Program-made: the position numbers and the translations under genes
In this document: one piece after another, positions 25,211 through 33,219 of the stretch
Position numbering within the stretch: the stretch's first letter is position 1
Layout: each line of letters begins with the position of its first letter
Notes under the pieces: model-generated
The model's input: only the letters and a program-made list of their open reading frames with translations
What the model was told of the DNA's origin: nothing
Database searches by the model: none
Assembly (NCBI GenBank): GCA_963764585.1
Contig: CAVXTB010000014.1
Span: 135,035-199,034 of the forward strand
Length of the DNA stretch: 64,000 nucleotides
Direction: 5' to 3'
From: JAOPZW01 sp963764585
Lineage (GTDB): Bacteria; Actinomycetota; Thermoleophilia; Solirubrobacterales; Solirubrobacteraceae

Positions 25211-26350
25211 TTGAACGACAAGCCGGCCGCCCCAGCAGATGTCCGCCGGTGGCGTGCCAACCGCCAGGACGAGATCGACAGCGCCGCGCTGTACCGCGCG
25301 GTGGCTGACGTCGAGCCCGAGCCGCAGCTTGCGGAGCTGTACCGGCGTCTGGCGGCGACCGAGGACGAGCACGCCGACTTCTGGGAGCAGCGCCTGCGGA
25401 CGGCCGGCGAGGCGCCGGGTCCGCGGCGACCGGGATGGCGCTCGCGCGTGATGGCACGGCTGGCGCGGCGGTTCGGGGCCCAGTTCATCCTGCCGACGCT
25501 CACCGGGCTCGAGCGCGCCGACAGCCGTGGCTACGATGCGCAGCCGGAGTCCGCGGGGACGGCCATGCCCGGCGAGGAGCGCTCCCACGCGCGGCTGTTG
25601 CGCACCCTGTCCGGTCGCGACGGCGGGCTGGAGGGCGCCGCGATCGCGCGCCTCGAGGGCCGCCATCGCGCCAGCAGCGGCAACGCGCTGCGCGCCGCGG
25701 TGCTCGGCGCCAACGACGGCCTGCTCTCCAACTTCAGCCTCGTCATGGGCGTCGCGGGCGCTCAGCTCGCGGGCAGCACGGTGCTCATCACCGGCCTGGC
25801 GGGGCTGCTCGCGGGCGCGGGCTCGATGGCGATGGGGGAATGGATCTCGGTGCAGAGCGCGCGCGAGCTGTTCACCCGCCAGATCGCGATCGAGCGCGAC
25901 GAGCTGGCCGAGGTTCCCGACGAGGAGGCCGAGGAGCTGGCGCTCATCTACCAGGCCAAGGGCATGTCGCAGGCGCAGGCGCGCGAGCTCGCCGAGCGCC
26001 AGATGGCCAACCGCGAGGGAGCGCTGGACACCCTCGCGCGCGAGGAGCTGGGCATCGATCCCCAGGAGCTGGGCGGCTCGGCGTCACAGGCCGCCGCCAC
26101 CTCGTTCGTGCTCTTCGCGATCGGGGCGATCGTGCCGGTGCTGCCGTTCTTCTTCGGCGGTGGCACGACGGCCGTCGTCGCCAGCGCGATCCTCGCCGCC
26201 CTCGCGCTGTTCGGCATCGGCGCGGCGATCACGCTGATGACAGGGCGCAGCGTCTGGCGCTCCGGACTCCGGCAGGTCCTGATCGGCGGCGCGGCCGCAG
26301 CTCTGACATACGCCGTCGGCCGGCTGATCGGCTCCGCGGTCGGTGCGTAG
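25211..26350 (+). CDS. VIT1/CCC1-family transporter with N-terminal ferritin-like domain
   Basis: A 379-residue protein. A TTG start is chosen because AGGAG precedes it at the right distance; a GTG 60 bp upstream would add an arginine-rich leader. Residues ~15-150 form a rubrerythrin/ferritin-like helical domain with metal-type Glu/His positions (DEIDSAALYRAVADVE, ATEDEHADFWE, GEERSHARLLRTL). Residues ~165-379 are the VIT1 transporter with LGANDGLLSNFSLVMGVAGA, GSMAMGEWISVQSARE and a cytoplasmic acidic bundle (ERDELAEVPDEEAEELA). VIT proteins export or sequester Fe2+/Mn2+; fused ferritin-like domains are likely iron sensors or donors. Confidence 0.87.
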   Translation: MNDKPAAPADVRRWRANRQDEIDSAALYRAVADVEPEPQLAELYRRLAATEDEHADFWEQRLRTAGEAPGPRRPGWRSRVMARLARRFGAQFILPTLTGLERADSRGYDAQPESAGTAMPGEERSHARLLRTLSGRDGGLEGAAIARLEGRHRASSGNALRAAVLGANDGLLSNFSLVMGVAGAQLAGSTVLITGLAGLLAGAGSMAMGEWISVQSARELFTRQIAIERDELAEVPDEEAEELALIYQAKGMSQAQARELAERQMANREGALDTLAREELGIDPQELGGSASQAAATSFVLFAIGAIVPVLPFFFGGGTTAVVASAILAALALFGIGAAITLMTGRSVWRSGLRQVLIGGAAAALTYAVGRLIGSAVGA

Positions 26351-26370
26351 CTCGCCGTCCGCCGAGCCTC

Positions 26371-27148
26371 TCAGCGCTGCCACGGACCGGGTGCGCGGCC
26401 GTCGACCAGGGCGCGTTCGGCGGTCGCCTGCGCGGTGAGCGATCGCATCCCCATCTTGCGGGAGAGCGCGCCGGCGCGCCCGAGCAGATCGGCTGCCCGG
26501 CGATCGTCGCCAGGGTGGCCGCGACGGCGCAGCGCTCGGCCGAGCTCGAGCTGGCTGCGGGCGATCCAGGGCGGTGCGTGCGCGCGTGTGTTCGTCCGCA
26601 GCGCGTCCGTCAGATGTCCCACAGCGTCTTCTCGGCGGCCCGGGGTCGCGGCGAGCAAGCCGAGATAGCGTGCGACGGCACCGCGGAAGTAGACCCCGCG
26701 TCCGCCGAGGATGCAAAGACCGTCGCGCGGCAGGAGCAGGTTTGTAGAAGCGCGGAGCGAGTCGGTGATCTCCAAGCAGCGCGCACGCCTCGGCTGCCAG
26801 CGCCACGGCGCTGCGACCGTCGACGTTCGCGGTCAGCGCCGTATCGTCGCAATCGGCGACACGGCCGAGGTACCTGCGCGCCGGCTCCGGGAGACCCGCC
26901 TCGGCCATGAACAGCGCCAGGTTGCCGTTCCAGACCGCCGCGGCGCCGCCTGAGAGCGGCCGGGTCAGGACGTCCTGGCGCACGAACCGCTCGACCTCGC
27001 CGGCGTGCTCGGCGCCGTGTCCGAGGTCCTTCCAGCACCAGGCGAGCTGCACTCGCGACGACGTGATCCCGTTCCAGTTGGCCGCCGACTCCGAGACCTC
27101 CAGCGCCTCGCGAGCCCGCCGCTCCGCGTCGTCGAAGTGGCCCAGCAT
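26371..27148 (-). pseudogene. TPR region of an AfsR/cyclase-type regulator, 5'-truncated and frameshifted
   Basis: The 5' part reads MLGHFDDAERRAREALEVSE through to EACALLGDHRLAPRFY. One extra A in the run that follows changes the frame; removing it restores YNLLLPRDGLCILGGRG and then VARYLGLLAATPGRREDAV. The C-terminus ALSRKMGMRSLTAQATAERA resembles the end of large TPR regulators with ATPase or cyclase domains. Nothing of those upstream domains exists before 27,148, where a dispersed repeat begins. It is a relic, or a truncated gene with one base error. Confidence 0.65.
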
Positions 27149-27155
27149 CAGCGCA

Positions 27156-27242
27156 GGAGTGGTCAGCCCCGCGCCGCTGCTCCTTGCACGGATGCGGGAG
27201 CCAAGCGGGCGCGATCAGTTGGCCAGCGGACGCCTGCTCACA
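27156..27242. repeat. Dispersed ~85-bp repeat, copy 1
   Basis: This resembles 42,296-42,385 over about 85 bp, sharing for example GGATGCGGGAGCCA/GAATGCGGGAGCCA and GCGATCAG at matching spacing (about three-quarters identical by eye, with small gaps). It directly abuts the truncated end of the TPR pseudogene. No long reading frame is conserved between copies. Confidence 0.5.
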
Positions 27243-27343
27243 GTCCGTTGCGATAGCGCGGCGCGAATCGGGTCGTACTGCCGCTTGTGCCGCGTTCCAG
27301 GAGCTGGCAGCAAAGCCGCTGCGCGCGGCGACGCCGACGCGAC

Positions 27344-27369
27344 GAAGGCCCCGCACGCGCGGGGCCTTC
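27344..27369. terminator. Intrinsic terminator hairpin (probably bidirectional)
   Basis: GAAGGCCCCGC-ACGC-GCGGGGCCTTC: an 11-bp perfect stem with a 4-base loop. GCATTTCT follows on the plus side, while no T run follows on the minus side. It lies downstream of the small secreted protein gene on the minus strand. Confidence 0.7.
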
Positions 27370-27404
27370 GCATTTCTAGGGGTTCTGCGGATACGTCCGC
27401 TCGG

Positions 27405-27725
27405 CTACTCCGGGACGTTGCTCCCGCCCCGGCACGTGTCGCCGGGGTTGAACGTCTTCGGCGTCGCGCCGAAGAAGTCCTGGATTACACCCAGGCGCAC
27501 GAGCTGCCCGTAGGACTGAGAGACGCCGCCGGCATCGGGGTTGTCGAGCGGGTTGCTCGGGTTGTCGTTCTTGCCCGAGAACACGCAAATCGAGTTCGCG
27601 TGCGCGGGGCCCGCTGTGGGCTTGCCGTTGCCGGTGATCTCGCCGGCGAACCCTGCACTTGCAGCCGGCCCGGCGGCGGCCATGGTGCACACCAAGGCCA
27701 CGAGCGATGACTTCCTGGACAGCAT
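27405..27725 (-). CDS. Small secreted protein (106 aa)
   Basis: A strong ribosome-binding site (GGAAGGAG) precedes the start. Residues 1-24 are a signal peptide (MLSRKSSLVALVCTMAAAGP, cut near ASAGFAG). The mature part contains ANSICVFSGKNDNP and ends in DTCRGGSNVPE, with two cysteines that could pair. Similar short exported proteins with an ANSIC-FSG core occur in Solirubrobacterales genomes (from memory; not checked). Function is unknown. The terminator hairpin lies about 35 bp after the stop. Confidence 0.75.
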   Translation of the reverse strand: MLSRKSSLVALVCTMAAAGPAASAGFAGEITGNGKPTAGPAHANSICVFSGKNDNPSNPLDNPDAGGVSQSYGQLVRLGVIQDFFGATPKTFNPGDTCRGGSNVPE

Positions 27726-27938
27726 TACTTTGCTCCTTCCTGTAATAGCTCCTCCCCGCGCCGAAGCTGCCCTCTGGGCGTCGCCAGTGGTCAAGCAGGC
27801 GAGCTGGACCAGCTGACGCGTTGGGCGAGCCAGGAGCCGAGGCTGCGAGGGTCGCAGAGCGTCCTGGGCCGCGGACCGCCGGGACCCTTCGTTGGGCTGC
27901 GCACGCAGCACGAGGGACCCCGTGCGCAGCCAGCGGTT

Positions 27939-28118
27939 CTACTTGTTGCCCGACTGGCAGGCGTTGCCCGGCCGGTCCTGCGCGGGTCCGGTGCACTGAC
28001 CCGACGAGCCGCCGCCGTTGCCACCGTTGGTCGGCGGCTGCGGGTTCGCGAAGGCCGGCGCGGCGATGCTGAGCATCAGCCCGCCGGTCAGGCAGATGGC
28101 CGTGAGCTTACGGCGCAT
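27939..28118 (-). CDS. Small secreted protein (59 aa), NGGNGGG-rich
   Basis: It starts MRRKLTAICLTGGLMLSIAA and is cleaved near AFANPQPP. The mature peptide is about 35 residues with two cysteines (GQCTGP, NACQSG) and a glycine/asparagine stretch. A purine-rich GGGGGG stands upstream of the start as a weak ribosome-binding site. A long, structured upstream stretch and an AT-rich block suggest a leader of about 215 nt. Function is unknown. Confidence 0.7.
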   Translation of the reverse strand: MRRKLTAICLTGGLMLSIAAPAFANPQPPTNGGNGGGSSGQCTGPAQDRPGNACQSGNK

Positions 28119-28164
28119 AAGAGTTACCCCCCATACGAGGATGGTGTTGAAGTCTTCTTACAGC

Positions 28165-28330
28165 TGTGTGCCGGCGCCCCCGCTTGAGGCGTCGGTTCGG
28201 AAGATGCTTGCCAAGGGCAAAGTCCGGCTCCGCTCCGCCACCGGACTAATCCGGTCGGATGGGAGTCCGCCCTGACCTGACTCACGCCAAGCCGGGAGGA
28301 GACCGGTTCCGATAGGGCCGCACCAAGTCG
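28165..28330 (-). other. Putative structured RNA leader
   Basis: On the minus strand this contains mutually exclusive hairpins: GTCCGG pairing with a CCGGAC about 20 bases away, and an overlapping CCGGATTAGTCCGG palindrome. It precedes the small secreted protein gene by 50-210 nt. Competing stems are what a riboswitch or attenuator leader would show, but I could not match a known class. Confidence 0.3.
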
Positions 28331-28335
28331 GCGGA

Positions 28336-28353
28336 CCAATTAATATGCATATG
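28336..28353 (-). promoter_or_regulatory. AT-rich block, candidate promoter
   Basis: Eighteen bases, CCAATTAATATGCATATG, stand out in an otherwise GC-rich region. On the minus strand they could supply a -10 element for the leader of the small secreted protein. No clear -35 was identified. Confidence 0.3.
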
Positions 28354-28619
28354 CCCCCCGCGCCGGACTCAATCCAAGGACCCACGTTCTAATCACCGTG
28401 GGCGGGCCACGGTTACAAATCGAGGCCCCTGGCCGGTCGTCGGCGCAGTACTCGTCCTACGTTCCGCGGGAGAACTTCTCAGCAAACCGAGGCCGTGTCA
28501 AGGCCGCCGCCGGCCGACGATTCAGCACCCTCTGCGTGACCGAACGAAACCGCCGAGGCGTCAAACGGGCTTGCAACACCTAGCAGTCTTTTGGGGCAAA
28601 GACAGCCAAGAGACCGCCA

Positions 28620-28640
28620 CGCGCTGCTCCCGTCGCCTGA
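28620..28640 (-). repeat. Dispersed CAGGCGAAGGAGCAGC motif
   Basis: On the minus strand it reads TCAGGCGACGGGAGCAGCGCG. Nearly the same sequence recurs at 34,328-34,347 (minus), 35,978-35,997 (plus) and, less exactly, 37,164-37,190, 44,425-44,442, 44,547-44,567 and 48,341-48,368, always outside genes. Confidence 0.4.
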
Positions 28641-29469
28641 CAGCAGCGCTCCTTGGCAACGGCGCCAAGAGCGCCACCTTCCATGCAGCGCGACGCGGGG
28701 TTGGCCCTGCCGCGTCCTGGACTCGCACGGGCGGGCGGACGCCGCGTGCGCGCCTGCGGTTTCGTGCTCGCGCGTTGCCGCGGGGCGATTGGTTGCGGCA
28801 GACACCCCGACGCCACGATGCTGCGGCTACCGCCTGTCGCCCACCGCGGAAGAGATGGATTCACCGCGACAACGAGCGCGCGCCCGAACGGCCCCTGGTC
28901 TTCGTCCTCCAAACCGCCGAGGGCGAGATGGAGCAGCGCCGGCCACGGGCCTGGATGGCCGGCGCCGTCGCGCACCGGCGTCCGGGCGAGCTCCGCGAAG
29001 TCCGCGTGCACGGACCGTCAGCCCCTCCCTGCCGCCGTTCTCGGGACCACGGATCGTCTACGAGCAGGGCGAGGGCGCTCGCATCTGGGCAAATGCGAGC
29101 GTGGGGAGCACGACGCCGTCCCTTCGCCGTTCGCACGGTCGGCGGACCGGCCCCTGCTTCTGGCGAAGAGCAGGTCTGATGGGTGTCATCTCGCCGAGTC
29201 CTGTTTCACCGCTGGCGCGGAGCCTGCCGACCGGGCATCGCTGCCGAACGTGTGCGTGGTGAAGCGATCAGCGTGGACGGGCGGGCTGCAACCCGAGCGA
29301 CGGCGTATACGTCGGGTCGGGCGTGGCGGCGGCGGTGAGCGCGGGAGCGCGTCGCGATCCTCACCGCGGTGCGGGGGTGGCTGTGGCCCCGTTTGGAGCG
29401 AGATCGCGTGCCGGCGCTCAGGCGCCAGGCGCTCCGGAAGGATCGGGCGACGGAGCGTCGGCAGCTACC

Positions 29470-30096
29470 GTGCAGCTTGGAGTGAGCGACGATCGATGGT
29501 GGAGGGAGTTCGACGCAGTCGTCTGCGCGATGCTTCCTGCGGGCACTCGGATCCTTGATGTCGGCTGCGGCGACGGCGGGCTGGTCCATCGGCTGGCAGC
29601 ACACGGGCTGGACGCGTTCGGCGTGGATCCACGCGCCCCGGCAGATCGGCGGCTGATCCGCGAGCGCGTCGAGCAGGCTGCGCCCGAACTCGGTGAGTTT
29701 GATGCCGTGATGGCGGTGATGGCGCTTCACCACGCCGACCTCGACGCCGTGGTCGACGCGCTCGGCCAGCTCGTGTGCCTGTGGGGGCGCCTGTTCGTGT
29801 GCGAGTTTGCGTGGGATGCCTACGACGAGCGCGCCGCCGCGTGGCTCGCCGAGCACGATGCATCTGGAGCGGACAACTCGCGTGATTGCTGGTGGCGCGA
29901 GCACGCTGAACTGCACACAGCGGCCACGATCAAGCAGGTGCTCGCGTCCCGCTTTGAGCCGGTCGTCGAGGCACGCCGGCCGTACCTGGCCCGAATGCTC
30001 CGATGTCCAGATCTGGAGGTGAACGAGCATGCACTGATCGACGCTGAGCTGCTCCCCGCGCTCGGGTATTGGCAGATCGCCCAGCGCGTCCGATGA
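29470..30096 (+). CDS. Class I SAM-dependent methyltransferase
   Basis: A 208-residue methyltransferase: RILDVGCGDGGLVHRL (motif I), FGVDPRAP, FDAVMAVMALHHADL and CLWGRLFVCEFAWD. The GTG start VQLGVSDDRWW was chosen because the family core begins right after it (WWREFDAVV); the open frame extends upstream with arginine/alanine-rich sequence that does not look conserved. It likely acts on a small molecule. Nothing in the neighbourhood specifies a substrate. Confidence 0.75.
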   Translation: MQLGVSDDRWWREFDAVVCAMLPAGTRILDVGCGDGGLVHRLAAHGLDAFGVDPRAPADRRLIRERVEQAAPELGEFDAVMAVMALHHADLDAVVDALGQLVCLWGRLFVCEFAWDAYDERAAAWLAEHDASGADNSRDCWWREHAELHTAATIKQVLASRFEPVVEARRPYLARMLRCPDLEVNEHALIDAELLPALGYWQIAQRVR

Positions 30097-30153
30097 CCTG
30101 TTGGCGATCGGCCAACGGGGCAGCGGCTTCGGGTCATCGTGGATCTCCGCGGC

Positions 30154-30411
30154 TCAGGCGTGGGCAGGATGGCGCGACGGCGCGACGTGCCGCCGGCGGG
30201 CATCGGCGTGCACTTCCGTGTGGCCGCAGATCGGGCAGGCGTCGAGCTGCTCGCGGTGCCAGCGGGCGATGCGCACGAAGAACAGCGACACGTAGCGGTA
30301 GCGCTCCAGGTGGCGCCAACGCGTGGTGTTGTGGCAGTTGGGGCAGGCCCGCTCGTCGATCTCGCCGCGGAGCTTGACCTTGGTGCCGTAGCCGAAGAAC
30401 AGGAAGAACAT
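30154..30411 (-). CDS. Zinc-ribbon protein (85 aa)
   Basis: It starts MFFLFFGYGTKVKLRGEID and has two CxxC knuckles, ACPNCHNTTRW and ACPICGHTEV, about 33 residues apart, with FFVRIARWHREQ between, so it can bind one zinc ion. Small proteins of this type are adaptor-like and of unknown role. It ends the minus-strand run that includes the response regulator and kinase, seven bases after the regulator's stop, so it is probably in the same operon. Confidence 0.72.
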   Translation of the reverse strand: MFFLFFGYGTKVKLRGEIDERACPNCHNTTRWRHLERYRYVSLFFVRIARWHREQLDACPICGHTEVHADARRRHVAPSRHPAHA

Positions 30412-30418
30412 GGCGGCC

Positions 30419-31057
30419 TCAGTCCAAGAGCCCGCGCGCGAGGGCCCGCGCGAGTGTGTCGTGTGCGTTTCTGGTGCCGAGCTTGATCGCGGCATCGAGG
30501 AGGTGGCGCTCGACCGCGTCGCCGTCCAGCCCGCTCATCCCCGGCAGCTCGTCGACGCTCCAGCCGTCGTGCAACATCAGCAGAAGCGCGCGCTCGATGG
30601 GCATGAGCGGAGCTTGGCCGTGGGCATGGGCGGCCGGGCCCTGAACGATGCGCCCTCCGAGGGCGGCGGCGTCGAGCGCGACGAGGATCTCCTCACGCGG
30701 GGCGTCCTTGGACAGGTAGCCCACGGCGCCGGCGGCGAGCGCCTGGTCGATGATCGGGGTCTGCGTGAACGCGGAGATCAGGACGATGGGGACGTCGATG
30801 CCCTCGTCGCGCAGGCCTCGCAGGACGCCGAGCGCGTCGAGCGTGGGCATGCGCAGGTCGAGCAGAGCCACGTCGGGCTGGCGCTGGACGATGAGGCGAA
30901 GGGCCGCCGCGCCGTCGCCGGCCTCGCCGACGATCTCGTAGCGGCCGCTCTGGACGAGGGCGCGCACGATGCCGTCACGATAGACCGGGTGGTCGTCGGC
31001 GATGACGACGCGCAGCAGTCCGGCGACGCTGCGCGCGGACGGAGTGGTGGTGGACAT
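30419..31057 (-). CDS. NarL-type response regulator with diverged output domain
   Basis: A 212-residue protein. The receiver is complete: IADDHPVYR, phosphoacceptor Asp67 (LLDLRMP), ISAFT and lysine in YLSKDAPRE. The C-terminal ~60 residues line up with a LuxR helix-turn-helix by length and ending (LARALARGLLD). However, the recognition region (ELPGMSGLDGDAVERHLLDA) lacks the usual TVKxHxxxI pattern. It may act by protein contact, as a phosphate sink, or with altered DNA binding. It lies downstream of the kinase gene on the same strand. Confidence 0.8.
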   Translation of the reverse strand: MSTTTPSARSVAGLLRVVIADDHPVYRDGIVRALVQSGRYEIVGEAGDGAAALRLIVQRQPDVALLDLRMPTLDALGVLRGLRDEGIDVPIVLISAFTQTPIIDQALAAGAVGYLSKDAPREEILVALDAAALGGRIVQGPAAHAHGQAPLMPIERALLLMLHDGWSVDELPGMSGLDGDAVERHLLDAAIKLGTRNAHDTLARALARGLLD

Positions 31058-31174
31058 TGCGGCCTCGGTTCCGGTTTCGTGGTGCCTGATGCGTCCACTG
31101 TGACCTGGGCGTCGCCCTCTGGCCATGGGGCGGTCGGCCAGCGGTAAGGATGGGCCGCACCTGGTTCGATCGAA

Positions 31175-32401
31175 CTACGCCGGAGGCGGGGCGTCTCGCG
31201 GCAGTCGCACGGTGATCGTCGTCCCCGCCCCGGGTGCCGAGACGAGGTCGAGGGTCCCGCCGGCGGCGGCGACGCGCTCGGCGCTCGTGGCGATGCCGAT
31301 GTGGCCCTCGCCCAGCGCCTGAGCTCGTCGCTCGGGGGCAAAGCCGCGGCCGTCGTCGGCGACGACGAGGACGATCGCTCCGTCGCCGGAGGTCAGCCGC
31401 AACCGGATCGTGCTGGCCCGGGAATGGCGTGCCGCGTTGGAGAGCAGCTCCCGGGCGAGTGAGAGCACGAGCTGTTGCTGGCCCTCGGCGAGGGTCTCGT
31501 CCTCGATCTCCACGACGGCGCTCGCGCCCGCCCGGCGCGCCGCGCTCTCGGCGTGCGCGGTGAGCGCCGCTCGCAGGCCGGCGTGATCGAGGACGTATGG
31601 GTGCAGCTCGAAGATCTCGCCGCGCAGCTGATCGACGGTTGTGGCCAGCGCGGCGTCGGCGCGGTTGTAGGAGTCCTCGTCGTGGCGGCGATGATGGTCG
31701 CGCAGCTCGTGGCGGGCGAGCAGCAGGTTCTGGATCGCATCGTCGTGGAGCAGCTCGGCCAGGCGCTGGCGCTCGCGGTCCTCCGCGGCGAGCGCCTGAG
31801 TCACGAGCCGGCCTCGTTCGTCCGCGTCGGCGCGGATCCGTCGGTCGCGCTCGCCCAGCAGCGCCGAGAGCACCACGGCTCCCGCTCCTGCCCACAGCAG
31901 GAACAGCGCGTGCACGGCGATCGCGTCGACGTCGGCTCCTGTGCGCGTCGCCGGGTGCGGGAGCGAGATCAGCACGTAGACCGCGATTGCCACGCCCGTC
32001 CACGCAGCGGTGAGGAGCGGCTGCAGCCGGAGGGCGGCGACGAGCGGGAGGGCGAAGAACGCCAGCCGCGCCTCGGAGTAGGGGCCGCCGGACGTGTACG
32101 TCAGGGCGCCGAGCGCGACGAGGTCTACCAGCGGCTCGAAACGCGCCAGGCGATGCAGCGAGGGCAGGCGGCCAGCCGCGGCAAGCGCGTGCGCCACCAG
32201 CATCGCCACCGCCCAGAGGCCGACGACCACCAACAGCGGCACGAACAGGTCGCTGTCGGGACCGGGATGCTCGACGGCGCTCTGACCGAGCGCGATCAGC
32301 GGGATCAGCGCCACGCGCAGCAGCGCCACCCCGAGCCCGGCTCGCGCCCCCTCGGCGGCGCGAACGGACGCGTCTGCGGCCGGCCCGCGGGGCGTGCTCA
32401 C
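31175..32401 (-). CDS. NarL-family sensor histidine kinase
   Basis: A 408-residue kinase with about six hydrophobic helices in residues 20-185 and no large external domain. A coiled segment and HisKA_3 follow, with ERQRLAELLHDDAIQNLLLA (phosphoacceptor His219). The HATPase domain shows LARELLSNAARHSRA, VVADDGRGFAPE and GHIGIATSAERV. The start overlaps the stop of the response regulator gene upstream (ATGA), which makes that regulator its closest partner. Two other regulators of the same family flank the pair. Confidence 0.88.
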   Translation of the reverse strand: MSTPRGPAADASVRAAEGARAGLGVALLRVALIPLIALGQSAVEHPGPDSDLFVPLLVVVGLWAVAMLVAHALAAAGRLPSLHRLARFEPLVDLVALGALTYTSGGPYSEARLAFFALPLVAALRLQPLLTAAWTGVAIAVYVLISLPHPATRTGADVDAIAVHALFLLWAGAGAVVLSALLGERDRRIRADADERGRLVTQALAAEDRERQRLAELLHDDAIQNLLLARHELRDHHRRHDEDSYNRADAALATTVDQLRGEIFELHPYVLDHAGLRAALTAHAESAARRAGASAVVEIEDETLAEGQQQLVLSLARELLSNAARHSRASTIRLRLTSGDGAIVLVVADDGRGFAPERRAQALGEGHIGIATSAERVAAAGGTLDLVSAPGAGTTITVRLPRDAPPPA

Positions 32402-33042
32402 TCGAGCAGCCCGCGTCGCATCGCCTCCGCAACCGCCGCCGCACGATCGGAGACGCCCAGCTTCTCGTAGATCCGCGCCTGGTGGGACTTCACCGTCGCG
32501 GTCGCGAGGAACAGCTGCTTGCCGATCGCCGGCGCGGACAGCCCGCCGGCCATCAGCCCCAGGATCTCCAGCTCGCGTGGAGTCAGTAGCGAACGTGCGC
32601 CGTCCTGCGTGCGTCCGCGCATTTCCTCGAACAGCCCGCTCTGCAGCCGTGGCTCGACGCGCGAGTCGCCCCGCGCGACGGCGGCGATGGCATCGAGGAC
32701 CGCATCCCGGTCGGCGTCCTTGGAGAAGTAGCCGGCTGCGCCCGCCGCCATCGCCTCATAGACGAACTGGGGCTCTGTGAACGCCGACAGCACCAGTACG
32801 CGCGTCTTGAGCCCATCGCGCGAGACGGCGTTGGCGATCGCCACACCGTCGAGCTCCGGCAGGCGCAGATCGACCACCGCCACCGACGGAGACGCCTCCC
32901 GGATGCATTCCAGAGCCGCCCGGCCATCGCTGACCTCGGCGACGAGCTCGAGGTCCGGCCGCTCGCGTACCGCTCGCGCGATCCCCTCGCGAAACAGCGG
33001 ATGGTCGTCAGCCACGAGCACCGTGATGCGCAGCTCACTCAT
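32398..33042 (-). CDS. NarL/LuxR-family response regulator
   Basis: A 214-residue regulator with a receiver (VADDHPLFR, Asp58 in VVDLRLPELDG, lysine in YFSKDADRD) and a canonical LuxR helix-turn-helix (LTPRELEILGLMAGGLSAPA, then TATVKSHQARIYEKLGV). It is first in the minus-strand operon, followed by the kinase, the diverged regulator and probably the zinc-ribbon gene. About 175 bp separate it from the divergent third regulator, enough for two facing promoters. Confidence 0.88.
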   Translation of the reverse strand: MSELRITVLVADDHPLFREGIARAVRERPDLELVAEVSDGRAALECIREASPSVAVVDLRLPELDGVAIANAVSRDGLKTRVLVLSAFTEPQFVYEAMAAGAAGYFSKDADRDAVLDAIAAVARGDSRVEPRLQSGLFEEMRGRTQDGARSLLTPRELEILGLMAGGLSAPAIGKQLFLATATVKSHQARIYEKLGVSDRAAAVAEAMRRGLLE

Positions 33043-33219
33043 CGCCCGCTTCTACCACCACCCCAGCGTCACGTCGACCGCCGCAGGCCGTCCGCCGATC
33101 GCCGGATCCGCGGCTCCACCCATTCGCGGGTCGATCGCACCCTCGCGCCGGTCATGCCCCGGCGGGATGCTCGGCGCCGTACTCCGAAACCACGAACCCA
33201 AGAAGGAGCCGAGCCGACC

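Larger units (their letters stand above)
28119..29469. other. Long region without a convincing gene
   Basis: The first ~230 bp look like a structured leader and promoter for the small secreted gene on the minus strand. Beyond that, several long open frames exist in all frames but none has a conserved motif, signal peptide or ribosome-binding site. One copy of the dispersed CAGGCGAAGGAGCAGC motif lies at 28,620-28,640. Confidence 0.45.

Noticed and set aside
28119..28340. A ydaO-type c-di-AMP or GEMM c-di-GMP riboswitch
   Set aside because: Isolated pieces (CCGAACC, GGGCAAAG) appear, but the ordered conserved elements of either class are missing, so only a generic structured leader is claimed.
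28571..29469. Protein genes in the long open frames here
   Set aside because: Overlapping open frames on both strands reflect high GC. None has a motif, signal peptide or ribosome-binding site.
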